Origin: Yponomeuta sedellus
Lineage: Eukaryota > Arthropoda > Insecta > Lepidoptera > Yponomeutidae
Direction: 5' to 3'
DNA length: 64,000 bases
Assembly (NCBI GenBank): GCA_934045075.1
Contig: OW203747.1
Span: forward strand, 6,220,357-6,284,356
Shown here: one piece after another, positions 1-11,700 of the stretch
Numbering within the stretch: the first letter of the stretch is position 1
How the letters are laid out: each line of letters opens with the position of its first letter
Program-made: the position numbers and the translations under genes
The notes under the pieces: generated by a model
What the model saw: only the letters and a program-made list of their open reading frames with translations
What the model was told of the DNA's origin: nothing
The model's database searches: none

Positions 1-123
1 AAAAAAGATTTACTGGCCGGTCAGTAACAATAATAATTATAGTTTATTGACAACTATAAATGCATTCCTCGAAACCCTACATACTGTGGAGACACATAAC
101 ATGGACACACTATTTTTATTTTT

Positions 124-305
124 AATGCACTAACCCGTGCTAAGGAACAAATTTAAAAACCTATTTAGAGGCTAAAAATTTCACCCATGCCGGGATTCGA
201 ACCCGCAACCTCTGGCTATCCGTACTCTGGTACGGATAGCCAGAGGTTGCGGGTTCGAATCCCGGCATGGGTGAAATTTTTAGCCTCTAAATAGGTTTTT
301 AAACA
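124..305. repeat. Foldback tRNA-derived SINE
   Basis: A minus-oriented SINE arm (tail then tRNA-like head) meets a plus-oriented arm across a short spacer near 225-232, giving a palindrome with arms of about 85 bp. The T-arm and B-box (ggttcgaatcc) and the tail ttttagcctctaaataggttttt are present in both arms. It cannot be a working tRNA gene because the anticodon arm and 5' half are missing. Confidence 0.85.
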
Positions 306-875
306 TAACATGGAGTTAGACTATAAAAGTTTTTTTTCAAGATGTCGGAATATGACATCATGTTGAGAGGCCAATTTGGGATGAATTTATAGTAGTGAGG
401 GATTTAGTTAGTGTCGTGAAAACGTCACCTTACTTATATCTTATGTTACACAGTAGAAAGATGTGCAGTTGTAAAAAGAAGACGACCATTAACTCTGGCA
501 GCAATAGTAAACATCTGCGGGATGCCATAACAACAAGAATTTAAACTAATTGAACTATTAGTTAAATCACGGCGTCTTAAAAGGCCCTAGAGTCTAATAT
601 TTACATAGTTTTTCAATAGAATGCTGTAAGCAAGACAATGGTGGTTATTATAAAAATAATGTTGGAAGCAAAACTGCCTTTTCTTCTTACTTCATGTCGT
701 AAAGTTCGCATATTGTTAAATCATGGTGGTAATATCTATCAAACGCATGAAGATAGAGACACCATAGTAGAGCATAATGCATTTAGCGATAGAGATATGT
801 TAGGTATATTAGATGTAAGTTCTTAAGGAAACTATTCCGACAAACAAACTCATGTAGAGTATCTTACATTCACAG
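306..875. other. No gene recognised
   Basis: A 62-codon frame at 638-826 has no coding look, although it ends close to a donor-like gtaagt at 815. No domain, repeat or RNA was recognised. Confidence 0.3.
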
Positions 876-3800
876 TTGAACATGAAGAACTTGACACCAA
901 TGTCTCCAGAGAAGAACAAGAAGGAGAAAGAATTTTCCACGATGCTGGAGTCCATGGAAAACAAACATGGTAAGTTACAACAATCACAAATTAAATGGGC
1001 TTAACACAAACTAATTTTTGTTCTAGGCACTCTTCCTTTAAATTCCATGTGTCTACGATCAGTAACTCAATCACCTTTATGTTCATCTAATGGGTAAACT
1101 ATTGATGTTTTGAACATTGTAAAATTACCTTCTAGCTTGTTCAGTTTGTCTACACTAAAGTTAACTTCAAAACATTCATATTTTACCCTTTCATTTTCAA
1201 TAGTTGCATGTACTTGAAAGGGCTTAAGTATCTGTTTCAATAGTTTATTCATCAGATTGTTACAAAAACTTTGAACCAATAAAACATAGCAAAAATGTAA
1301 GTCAACCACACTGACTAAGTTAGGTGTACAGTTATTCACTAATTGTTAACACAGCTGAAATTACAAGTGATATAAGATTTATAGTGCGAGGAATTCTGGT
1401 GTTCTCTTCCAAAGTTTAGTTATATTCGGCAGATAGTACGCCCGATGTCACTGAATACGGAGTTTGATATTAATCAGCTCGAAGTAACACAGCTAGACTG
1501 AGACGACGACTCTATATCAAGCTCAATTGCAATATAAATGCCTCTAAACATTATGAGCAAGAAACTATCGATCCCCTCACGCCCCGAGCCACCCTAGTCC
1601 TAAAAATCGAGTACTCTGTACAATGCGCACTGCTTAAAATGTTTGCCAAAATCTCAAGCCTTGAGCTTCACATACTGCAAATACTGCTAAGTCTCGACCC
1701 TGGAAGAGAAAACCCGGATCCCCTCACGACGCTAAGCCCCAACTTTCCCGCAGCCAAAACGGTCGCTGAGCTGGAGTCAATGATCCACTCGCAAAACAGT
1801 CTGATGGAGAAACTCACCGGCGAGTGTCGAGGGCTCACAGACAAGCTCGACGACGCGAGCCGTAGGCATAAGTACGACCTCCTTGTTGTTTAAATACACC
1901 AGTGGCATTCAGACACAGATGGTGACCCGAAACGTGTTCGCTCTAGCGTGTGCGGGAATTGGAAGCGTTACACGTGGCGCAGTGTTATCGATATTGGCAG
2001 TAGGAATGTGTATTTTGTAAAACAAAGTCGGTTATCGATAGCACGGCAGCTTAACACTGGCAGCTTGTTGTGGGTAGAGACCAACCGAACGATTAGGAAC
2101 GAACAAACAAAACAAAACGAATCAGTGTAATCGTTGCGGCAAAAGCAATCAAACTTCATTGTATGCGCATCGGCGGGACGTTGGTTTTAGACTCACATTT
2201 TAGAGGTTCTTGATTCGATACCGAAATGTACCGAATACTTAGTTCTTAAGTAAAGCACATTGTAAACTCGTAGGAGCAATAACGCTAACTGTGAATGGAA
2301 ACATTCTGAGGAAACTTGAGTGTTTTGAATCACCAATCCGCGGCTTCCATTGTGATTATCTCTTCATGAGTAAGCTTGTGTCTTGTTGAGGAACGTATAG
2401 GCTGCTTATGGAGGTCAGTGGAGCGAAGGCCTTAGCTCGTGTGCGATGCCGATTGGCTGGTGCCTTTGTTTGTATTCGAGGGTTGGTCTTTACGCGACCA
2501 GCAATGCGTTTTGCTAGGTGGAGTGGACGCGCGGCACGTTAAGCTTCAATATCTGTGTCTAAATGCTACTTTTAGCCCAGGGTTCACCCTTCAAATTACT
2601 CGGTACAATTAACAAATTTCATTGTGTACTTAGACGACTTCATTGTGTTTATTTTAAAGAGGTATGAGATATCTTACTAAGTTTATCGAGGTTTGAATAG
2701 TGAAAATGGCACGTAGAGGTGCATCTCCTGCGATGTGAAGCAATTGTGCACAGATCACATCATACTTTTCACTGACCAGCTTAATTCAACATAATACTGT
2801 GGTTTTATCCATGACAAGCTTGAGTTGTTACCATGCCATTGAAAATGAAAAAATATTTATTTGAAGGAATGGTTACAATGACTTACATTCTTGAGTGACT
2901 CATATTTATTGCTTTATATTTGTACTGGTATTTTGCCCTATTTATTAGCTGTACAGAGATTAAAGTACCCTCTTAGTCCTTTTATCTCAGTATCATTCGA
3001 AAGAGTATCAGTGTAATTGAAACAAAATTCGTAATTTTCAAAAACGAAAACAACTAAACTTTGGTAAACTGAAATAAGTACATGGCCAATATATCGCATG
3101 AGATGCGCTAATATAGCATGTCTTTGTATACCTACTTGCTATGCACTTCATCGTTAATTTTTAGGTCCCAATTGCCACAAAAAATCTTGTTTCTGCTGAC
3201 AACCGTATAATTCACTGATACCATAATTAAAGAGATGGCTTTCGTACCACATGAATCGTCATAGACCAAGTTTTTGTGGTAATGGAAGGCTAGTTTTTCT
3301 GTATTGTTATCATTACCCAAAAATAAAGACTGTAAAAACCATAAGATCTAACGAAATTGAGCAAGGTTCTCGTTGTTTCTTATAGACCTTAAAAAACTAT
3401 CGCAACAAAATGCTAACGTCGTGCTGTGTTTTCATTGGTGACAGGCAGAGCGCAGAGTCGCGGCCGCTCAGACCGACCAATCAGAACACAGCGCGACCAT
3501 TCAAGATACCACGAGCAGCCAATCCCGAGCCGCCGTTCCAGGCACCGCTGCGAAAAAGAGTCCGATTCGTCGAATAGCCATCCGCCGATTATGGTGGGGC
3601 CGCTGACGACGAGTCAGGATCTCAATGAAGGCGAGAGGGTGTTTAATCTACCGCTGATGATTCAACAACCCTTTTTACGGGAGAAAAAGGAGCCGATCAA
3701 AGTTGACATTAGTGTGAAACTGATTCCTAAGCCGCGAAAGAAAGAGAAAAAACACAAAAGCTACGAAGCCCAAGTAGAGGACGTTGTTATACTCTCAGAC

Positions 3801-6800
3801 AATCACAAAGGAGTAAAGAATAGTATTAGCATGGAAGTGACAGATGGTAAGGTGAATGTTTTGGATGAAAACGTAGAGGTTCTAGAAGCTAAGCACTGTG
3901 ATGTAGACGACAAAGAGACTGAAGATGGAAACGCACCTACTATTGACGTTAAGGATGTAGATGAGGCATGTAAAGATAATTCGAAAGTAGAGACAGTGGT
4001 AAATTACACAGGCCTCAATATTGATGAACTCACAGATCAAACTACAACTGCAGTATTAGAAAGTCGAGAAGAAATAAACCCAGTAACTGAACAGCCACAA
4101 CCGCATATTGATACGACAAAAGAAGCATCTGATGACACTGTCGAAAAAAATATATTGAGTACTGAAGGAGGCGTCTTAAGTACTGAAATCAAACAAGCAG
4201 AAGAAACTGCAATTACTGCGCCAGTAGCACATACCGAAAATAAACCATTACAGTCTGAGTCAGCTGATCAAAATCAACAAAACTCTGATGAAATTAAGGA
4301 AGAAAATCTTGAGCCAGAGTCAAAGAATACGGAGAAAATAGATGATAGTGAAGTTACTTAGAGGAAATAAGAATAGTACTTATATCTGTTAAAATGTATA
4401 CCGTAGATTGTATTTATTTAGCTTGTTTCGTTTTGTTTATTAGGCATGTAAAACAGGTATCTTAGTATAACATAATATTGTTGTTGTTGCATGTTTTATA
4501 AAATTATGCTGCCTCATTACGAATTTAAGTTACATATGTGCAATATTTATGTGCTACTTATAGTTGATTTATATAAGATCGTGTTGTATAATCTCTTTGT
4601 TGTATTAAGTTTTTTTCTGTTATTAACTAGTTTATGAAAATTCAAATGAATGTGACCACTTTAAATGTGAGGGTAATGATAACAATTTTAATAAATGTGT
4701 TTTCGTCGTAATCGACTTCTAAATTTGATCATGACACTTAGATATTGTGCTATAAATAATGCCCGAAAAATAATTTGACCAAATGTATCCATGTGACATC
4801 GGCCGCGGGATGTGATTCTTTGACTTTTCGTTAAGTCAAATTAAGTAATTAAATAAAAATATACTTACATGCAAGTTACTCGTAGTTCTGATCTCACGGA
4901 TTTCTGTTCAAGTAATTTAACGGGCATTATTACCCTTAATAAAAAAAAAACACAAAATTAAAGAAACCACTCCCAACCTATCATCCTTTAGCAACCCCTT
5001 TTATAACACAAACATCTTAATCGCACTTTTAAATTTCCAGAGCAGAGAGAATCCAATTGCTTTGCCGTAATTCCGAGCTCATGAGGAAACTGCGCAACCT
5101 ATGGTGTTCTCACAAAAAGTACTGTATCACCACCGTCGCACCACCATCACGATGCTACACGCCCGTCAGCGGCTATCCTAACTCCCGATCATCATATGAC
5201 TTAGATCGCACGTACTACACCTCAACTCCTTACACGAATAGATACTCCAGACGTGGCTACGGTAGAGATGATGTTGGTAATCTGACTAGATGCTTCAGTG
5301 ATCTCTCGATTGACAGAATCGGTGGAGAGTCTGACGACGATCTCCGGAAGGTAACGCTTGACTTAGAAGTTATGTGACAGTTGCATGTAAATTAGACGCC
5401 TGCAGTGCAGAGGTAGATTAGATGTTTTTGATGGAAAGCGCTTCACAGGAGGTAGTTATTAGGTACTTTGGTAAGCGCCGTTGGGAAATATTGCTACTTC
5501 AAGAGAGTTTATTGCCCAGTGCCACAAAATTACGTTAAGGCACAAAATATGAAAAGGAAACAAGTGGGTAACCATTAATTGATAAATAGTGTTGAATAAC
5601 ACATGCAATTTTCTCATCTGTTATACTGGTCCATCTCAAGTTTTGCAGCAGTGTGTTGCGTGTTTTGTGTGTTTACCACCGAGTGTGTGTGTCTGCTTCA
5701 GGGAAGAACTGGCAACTCTGCACCGTCAAGTAGACCTACTGAGTCGCTCGATGCAACAGGCCAAGGCACCTGATACAATTTACCAAGGTAAACTCATCGA
5801 AATCCCCATATCATCATCCTCATCAGCCGTATACAATACATGCATTTTCCGTATCCTCAACTCAACCACAGATGGAAATACAATAAATTACGTCTTTGCT
5901 ATCCTAGGGTGCCTTGATTTACCACCAAAACTAATCATTATTACGTTGAGTTCACAATTATTTAGATGTCCATTTCTTTTTAAAAAGCCATGACGCTCTT
6001 AAATGTGTATCTTAAGAAATTTAAATCGATCATGTTTTTTTCTTTCCCTTTTTCATTATTAAAGGCAAGTTAATTGATAATAATAGGTAATAAGATAATA
6101 TAAATAGGTATTATCAAAACGTCTAACTACAAACGTATTATAAAATATTAAAAGCAAATCTTTTCTCAGGTATTTTCTTTTCATTTTTAAATGCTGCATG
6201 CGTTTCGTTGGTTTTGGTGTGCTGTAGTGATTATGTATGTCTGTAATTTTCAACTAAGTAAGAAGATCCCCACTATAAATTTATAATTTTCCAGCACCAA
6301 CCACGCACCAGTCTCCAGCCAACCAACATGACTACTATCCCGCCCCCGAACCAAGATCCGAGTATCCCCGAGCTGACGCCGCCCGTCACGCCCCGGTCAG
6401 TGGAGAGCCCTCGAACTCAGACGTCGGAGAGCACCGAGTCCACAGTAACAACCAATCACGAGCACTTAGCCGGCAAACATCGCGAAACTCTATAAAACTC
6501 GAAAATAATGTCCCCCAAGAACCCCAAAACTTGAATACATACGAAGAACCACAAGAAGTTTTGCATCCCTATAACGAAACACACGAAGATGCACCAGAAA
6601 AAGATACTGGAGTCGAAAATGTTGAGAAGCAAGGTTATAAAGCTGCTGTGGTAGATAATACTATGGATGTAGAGCACACTCAACAATATGAGCAACACTT
6701 AAATCAGAATCCAGCTGAATATTCTCATGATCAAAATTATGATCCGAATTATGCAGAGCAATATCAGGGGAACACTGAGTATCAACATCAGCAAGGCTAT

Positions 6801-7073
6801 GATCAGAATTATGACCAGCAAGCTTATCCAGAAGGGCAACAAGAAACGTATGAGCAGTATCCTGAACAGCAATATGCAGATCCTAATGCTCAGTATGAAG
6901 GTCAATATGAAAACTATGCCACAGATCCAAATTATCAAGCTCAAAACTATGAACAACAAGATTATAACACTGGAAATCAAGAGTTCCCAACACAACAAGC
7001 AGAAGTTAAGCCTGATCCAAATGAAGCCAAAAGGAGTAATTCACCAAATGAGAAAGTAATTAATCAGAGTTAG
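876..7073 (+). CDS. Coiled-coil protein, isoform with Q/N/Y-rich tail (5' end possibly outside window)
   Basis: Exons chained by phase: 876-969, 1754-1871, 5041-5373, 5702-5787 and 6295-7073. They sum to 1410 nt, a multiple of three, and give 469 residues up to the stop. The first exon follows an acceptor-like cttacattcacag and carries in-frame ATGs at 882 and 900, so it is either the first coding exon or an internal one. Residues 1 to about 95 are charged, heptad-like helix (TVAELESMIHSQN, LTDKLDDASRRHK). Then comes an Arg/Tyr/Ser-rich linker, a second short coiled coil (EELATLHRQVDLLSRSMQQ), and a tail of about 180 residues dominated by Q, N, Y, E and P. Donors at 970 and 5788 are good; those at 1872 (gtacga) and 5374 (gtgaca) are weak and were chosen because they keep phase. 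The coiled coil recalls C-termini of centrosomal proteins such as SDCCAG8, but I cannot confirm that. AATAAA lies at 7157 and 7258. Confidence 0.7.
1872..3448 (+). other. Intron of the coiled-coil gene
   Basis: AT-rich. Only short unsupported frames on either strand, and no recognisable mobile element. Confidence 0.4.
3449..4361 (+). CDS. Alternative terminal exon of the coiled-coil gene, acidic tail
   Basis: A 303-codon open frame runs to a stop at 4361. The acceptor ag at 3447-3448 leaves one base that completes the same AAA codon as the 5041 exon does, so exons 876-969, 1754-1871 and 3449-4361 sum to 1125 nt in frame (374 residues). The product starts Arg/Ser/His-rich, passes a Lys-rich stretch (PKPRKKEKKHKS), and continues for about 200 residues of E/D/T/V-rich low complexity with no recognisable domain. 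AATAAA at 4690 and 4852 follow the stop, as expected for a 3' terminal exon with its own poly(A) site. An internal donor-like gtaaggtg at 3847 might instead make it a cassette exon. A better-scoring acceptor is not obvious, and the exon could belong to a different transcript. Confidence 0.6.
4362..5040 (+). other. 3' UTR of the short isoform, then intron
   Basis: AT-rich, with no open frame of note. AATAAA hexamers at 4690-4695 and 4852-4857 are the likely cleavage signals for the transcript ending at 4361. The remainder is intron before the acceptor at 5040. Confidence 0.5.
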
Positions 7074-8667
7074 CAACCTTTATTTTAAATGTCAGTATTT
7101 TATTAAGTGCAATATTATTTTTAGAATGATATAATTATTGCTTATTTTTAAGTTGAAATAAATGAAAGTGTTTATTGTGCCAGTTTTAAAAGAATAGAGC
7201 TTTTGATGTTAGTATCTACTTAATTTATTACTTAGTCACGGAACAATATTTTTGCTCAATAAAGAAATAAAAATATTCTGATGAGATTAGAGAAGGAATT
7301 GTATTTTCACTTTTTAATGAAAGTAAGATAAGACACATGGTAGGTACGTGCTGCAATGTCTGATTATTTATAAAGGGAAGTATTCAAAAATAGTGACGCA
7401 AATAACAAAAACAAATGACGCATAATGGTACCTACCCAATGAAATTATCGGAAAGATTCTATGAATAAAAACATGTCCAGAGAGAGAAAATTAATTTGCA
7501 CTTGCACACTATTAATTGTCGTTCTAACTGGACTTCATGTACCTACTTTGCTAGTTACTGAACGGATTATGTGACAGAAAAACATCGTTAGTAAACCCGT
7601 TTGGTTAGGTTGCCTCCGCAAGTATTGATTTGGCTTTCCTGTGTGCTGGACCGACTAAGCTGTCAGGATGGTATAGGTGCTGGGCAAATCTAGACCATCT
7701 AAAAATAATGTCCCCGGCACAGCAGCGTCCGAGTGGTCCTTTGACCCATCAAGTGACTGAATGAGTGAGTGAAGGTGTCACAGGACGCTCTATAAAGCAT
7801 ATCATTATGTAGATGCAAGGGCCAAATTTTTCATGCCACAATTTACATTGTGACACCAAGGTTTGGCTGCTCTGCTACAAGATTTAAATAAATAAATTTA
7901 AACACCCAATGATAAGGTTGGCTGGAAGAGATCTCCATTAGAGATAAGTTCGCATTTGAAACAAATTTCATGTAATCATATTTCGAATTACTTTTTGCAT
8001 TAAAGAATATATAATATAAAGATTACTACAACGAACTGAAATTTACATTAGTGACGTCTATTATACAATGCGATCATTTGATCTGATCCGAAACAAAAAT
8101 TGCTTTCGACAATCTTTCTTCCTTTATTCTCGCCATATGTCCAATCAAGGGTTTCTGTATTGGGAGTTTCGCATAGTAAATACTTAACTGGTGCTGTCTC
8201 TTCAAATTTCTCAGAAAAGACCGTGAGAGAACGTTACCTACTTATAAATTTACTGAGTGATATTTTCTATTCAGAAACCGGCCCTAAGTTTGTGGTTTCC
8301 TTGTCCATTTTTTCTCCAAAATGATCTGATCTGAGATTTTGAAATGGACAACTAGTTTTACCTGTAACGCTCAATAAGACGCAGTTTCTGTAAAACTTTT
8401 AATAAAAATAGTTAATTTTATTTTGACTGTAAGTTATAATAAAATACTTTGATTTTATTTGACTTACGACACTTGGGACGACAAGCAAAACTAGTTAGGA
8501 CATTTGAATCACACGTCGCATGAGTGCCCATGAAGTCGCTAAGAATCGATTTACCACCGTTTTACTTAACACTAATGAAAATTAGGACGCATTCTCTTCG
8601 CTTGAGCTAGGTGACGAAGATACCTGCGTCGCGGAAGCTTTATTCGTTGTAGGTTTTGGAGGTGACA
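7074..8667. other. 3' UTR and intergenic spacer
   Basis: The 3' UTR with AATAAA at 7157 and 7258 is followed by AT-rich spacer. A short inverted repeat around 8403-8470 (gtaagttataataaaatac and its partner) is visible. No gene is supported, and I see no TATA box upstream of the ATG at 8668. Confidence 0.4.
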
Positions 8668-8715
8668 ATGAGGTGGTGGATATTTTTTGGGTGCGTGGTA
8701 GCGTCTGTTTTTGGG
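8668..8715 (+). CDS. Exon 1: signal peptide of the large secreted protein
   Basis: ATG followed by 15 codons, then the donor gtaagc. The residues are two Trp, a hydrophobic core and small residues at the end, matching a cleavable signal sequence. Phase 0. Confidence 0.8.
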
Positions 8716-11700
8716 GTAAGCGATCCGAGTTTCTTATTATTTAGTACAATGGACAGTTAGTTAGATCTGAGATTTCCGCACTTAGCCTCATAGTTGGGCC
8801 ATTGTACGTAACAAACCACTAGGGTTTCCTCACGATGTTTTCCTTCACGGTTAGCGAGTGATTGCTACTAATGTACCATCAGCCAGGATTGCGGTGGATC
8901 ACCTTAAGATTTGTTTTTCCCTGCAACGCTAACATGCACCCGAACAGTGTTCGCTCACAAAACAAATTGTTTCTTGTTCCTTCCTTAAAATGTTTTCCTT
9001 CACCGTCAGCGAGGAGTATTGCTACTATAATTTCACAAATGTACTACACCGTTCCGCTACCACCGCTCTTTGGTGGAATGGGAATCACGAAAAAGATGTC
9101 ATACTTTAGGGCCACAATCCTGATTTTATATTTTTTGGCAATTTATGACTCAGTAATAAGTTACAGAGGTGTGTTTTATATATATTTGTTATAAATAGGT
9201 ATGTAAGACACAGCTGGGATGAAAGAAATATAAAACACGTCTGTGACAAGGATTACGAATTGAAAATAAAGTTCAAAATTATAGGTAATTTTTATATTTG
9301 ATGCAGTCTTACTTATATTATTAAAATATTTCTAACTTCAAACAGAGACCTGCAGCAGTTAATAATGAAGTAAGTGGATACATTATATTATGCTCATATT
9401 AGCGCATAATATATGGTTGTCTGGAAGATATTACTTTTAGTATAAGGCCGCCAATTATACTGTGCTATGTTATTGTTTAAAGTCTCTTGCATAAAAGAAT
9501 ATTCTATCTAGCTATGCAGAATACTGCAGAGATTTTGAGCCATTATAAATTTTAAATTAACAATTGCAGAATCTAAAACAAGCGTACCATGATAGAACCA
9601 ATAGTATAGTTCTAGAAAAACTTAACAAATCAACAAAATATGAAGAATCTAAAGTTGGGAACGTTCTTAAAGATCTTGATCCCGGCCTACTTCGCATAAT
9701 GTCACGAGAACTGCATAAGCTACTAAGGACAAACCAGCTCATTGACGTTGAAAATGATTCCCTGAATACTTCGCTTAATGGAACAGAAAATGGTAACAAA
9801 GAAAATCCCGATGGAGTCAAAGAAAGTATTAAGCAAGTCGTTGGCGATATTTCCGAAAGTAAAAATGTTAAAGAAAATGAAAGCATATTGAGTAACGACT
9901 TGAGATATCATAATTTTAACTCTGCCAGCCTCAAGCATCTGTCTAGCATTCTCGGATTACAAAATCGCTTAAAAAGCAATAATTTAAAACAGTTTAAGGA
10001 TGCCCTAAAAAACAGCTTTGATCAGAATGTAAAAGAAAAAGATGGAAATGATATATTACACAATCAGGTAAGTTACGTATTCATCATCATCATCATCGTT
10101 TCAGAGTGCTTAGTGCCAGTTTTTTAACTACTCGATTGCGTTAACGTAAACTCATATTTCTATGGCATCGAGGAAGCGCCACCTAGCGCCAAGTATGGCA
10201 ATTAAAATTGCTGAGTGCGAGTTGTAATCGTTTACGTTGAGAAGTGAACACGTTTACCAGAGTGCTTAGTGCGAGTTTGACAGATCCGATCGAATAACTT
10301 TACTACCGCGTTAATCGAGCATTGAGTAGAGAGTTGGGTCGTGGGAATATACCCGAAAGGTATATTCCCGGGTAAATACCCAAAACGGGTAAATACCCGA
10401 AATGGGTATTTATGTGGGTAAATACGTTTATTGGTGTTTTCGTTCGCTAAAATAGATTGCATTACCGTTAAATCCATTTTTACTCACGAGCCTCAGGACT
10501 ATATTCAATATCTTTCATTCTTTTTTGACGAAAGAACGAAATAAGTATATCTCAAGAAAATAACTTTTTTGTGATGGACTTATTTCATGAATTATTGAGA
10601 GATTGTTAAAGATTCTTACTTAGTAATTATCCGCCCGAGAGTAAATAACCATAAATACCAGTTTCTACTGAGAATTTAACGAAAACTGACAGTAAATATT
10701 TTTAATTGGTTCTTACAGGAATATCTTTTAGTTAGGGTCTTATTTGGTCGGTATTGATGAGATCTTTGTTTAAACTTGGGGAGCATGGCCTGATGATAGC
10801 GCTGGAAGGTGTGTATGGGATCTCCTCAACGGATAGCAGTAGACCATTTGAGTTTGTACTTTAAACAAAGATCTCATCAATACCGATCAAATAAGACCCT
10901 AACTAAAAGATTTTACTGTAAAAAACCAATTAAAAATATTTACTTTCAATTTTCGTTAAATACTCAGTAGAAACTGGTATTTATGGTTATTTACTCTCGG
11001 GCGGATAATTACTAAGTAAGAATCTTTAACAATCTCTTAATAATTCATGAAATAAGTCCATCACAAAAAAGTTATTTTCTTGAGATATACTTATTTCGTT
11101 CTTTCGTCAAAAAAGAATGAAAGTTATTGAATATAGTCCTAAGGCTCGTGAGTAGAAATGGATTTAACGGTAATGCAATCTATTTTAGCGAACGAAAACA
11201 CCAAAAAACTTATTTACCCTCATAAATACCCGTCGGGTAGATTCAATGGGAATATTCCCGCGAATCTACCCATTTCGGGTAAATACCCGGGTAGAAACAC
11301 AACCTAGTAGTGAGTATGAGTAAGTTAACCGTTCGAACTGGCAAAACGCTGTCACAGTACAACTTGCACTCGCGTTTATTCATGTTTTGGCTGGTTAACG
11401 TGTTCACTTCTCAACGTAAACCATTACAACTCGCACTCAGCAATTTTAATTTCCATACTTGTCGCTAGGTGGCGCTTCCTCGATGCCATAGAAATATGAG
11501 TTTACGTTAACGCGATAGAGTAGTTAAAAAACTCGCACTAAGCACTCAGCCAAAACACGAATAAACGCGAGTGCGAGTTGTACTGTGACAGCGTTTTGCC
11601 AGTTCGAACGCTTAACTTACTCATACTCACTACTCAATGCTCGATTAACGCGGTAGTAAAGTTATTCGATTGGATCTGTCAAACCCGCACTAAGCACTCG

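Larger units (their letters stand above)
10105..11698. mobile_element. MITE of the AGTGCTTAGTG family, split by a nested copy
   Basis: The outer copy begins AGTGCTTAGTGCC at 10105, preceded by CAG, and ends at 11698, followed by CGG. Its two halves (10105-10260 and 11547-11698) join at the sequence cgtttaccag/ccaaaacacg seen uninterrupted in the copies at 40903 and 59241. The interruption is the inner copy with a CAG duplication. Confidence 0.85.

Noticed and set aside
638..826. 62-aa ORF ending near a donor-like gtaagt, considered as an upstream exon of the coiled-coil gene
   Set aside because: No acceptor in phase, no coiled-coil character and no recognisable similarity.
6699..6998. Hydrophobic antisense ORF with Ile/Leu-rich residues
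   Set aside because: Shadow of the Q/N/Y-rich coding exon on the opposite strand.
10232..11180. Similar short ORFs in both arms of the foldback
   Set aside because: They arise from the inverted symmetry and show no other coding sign.
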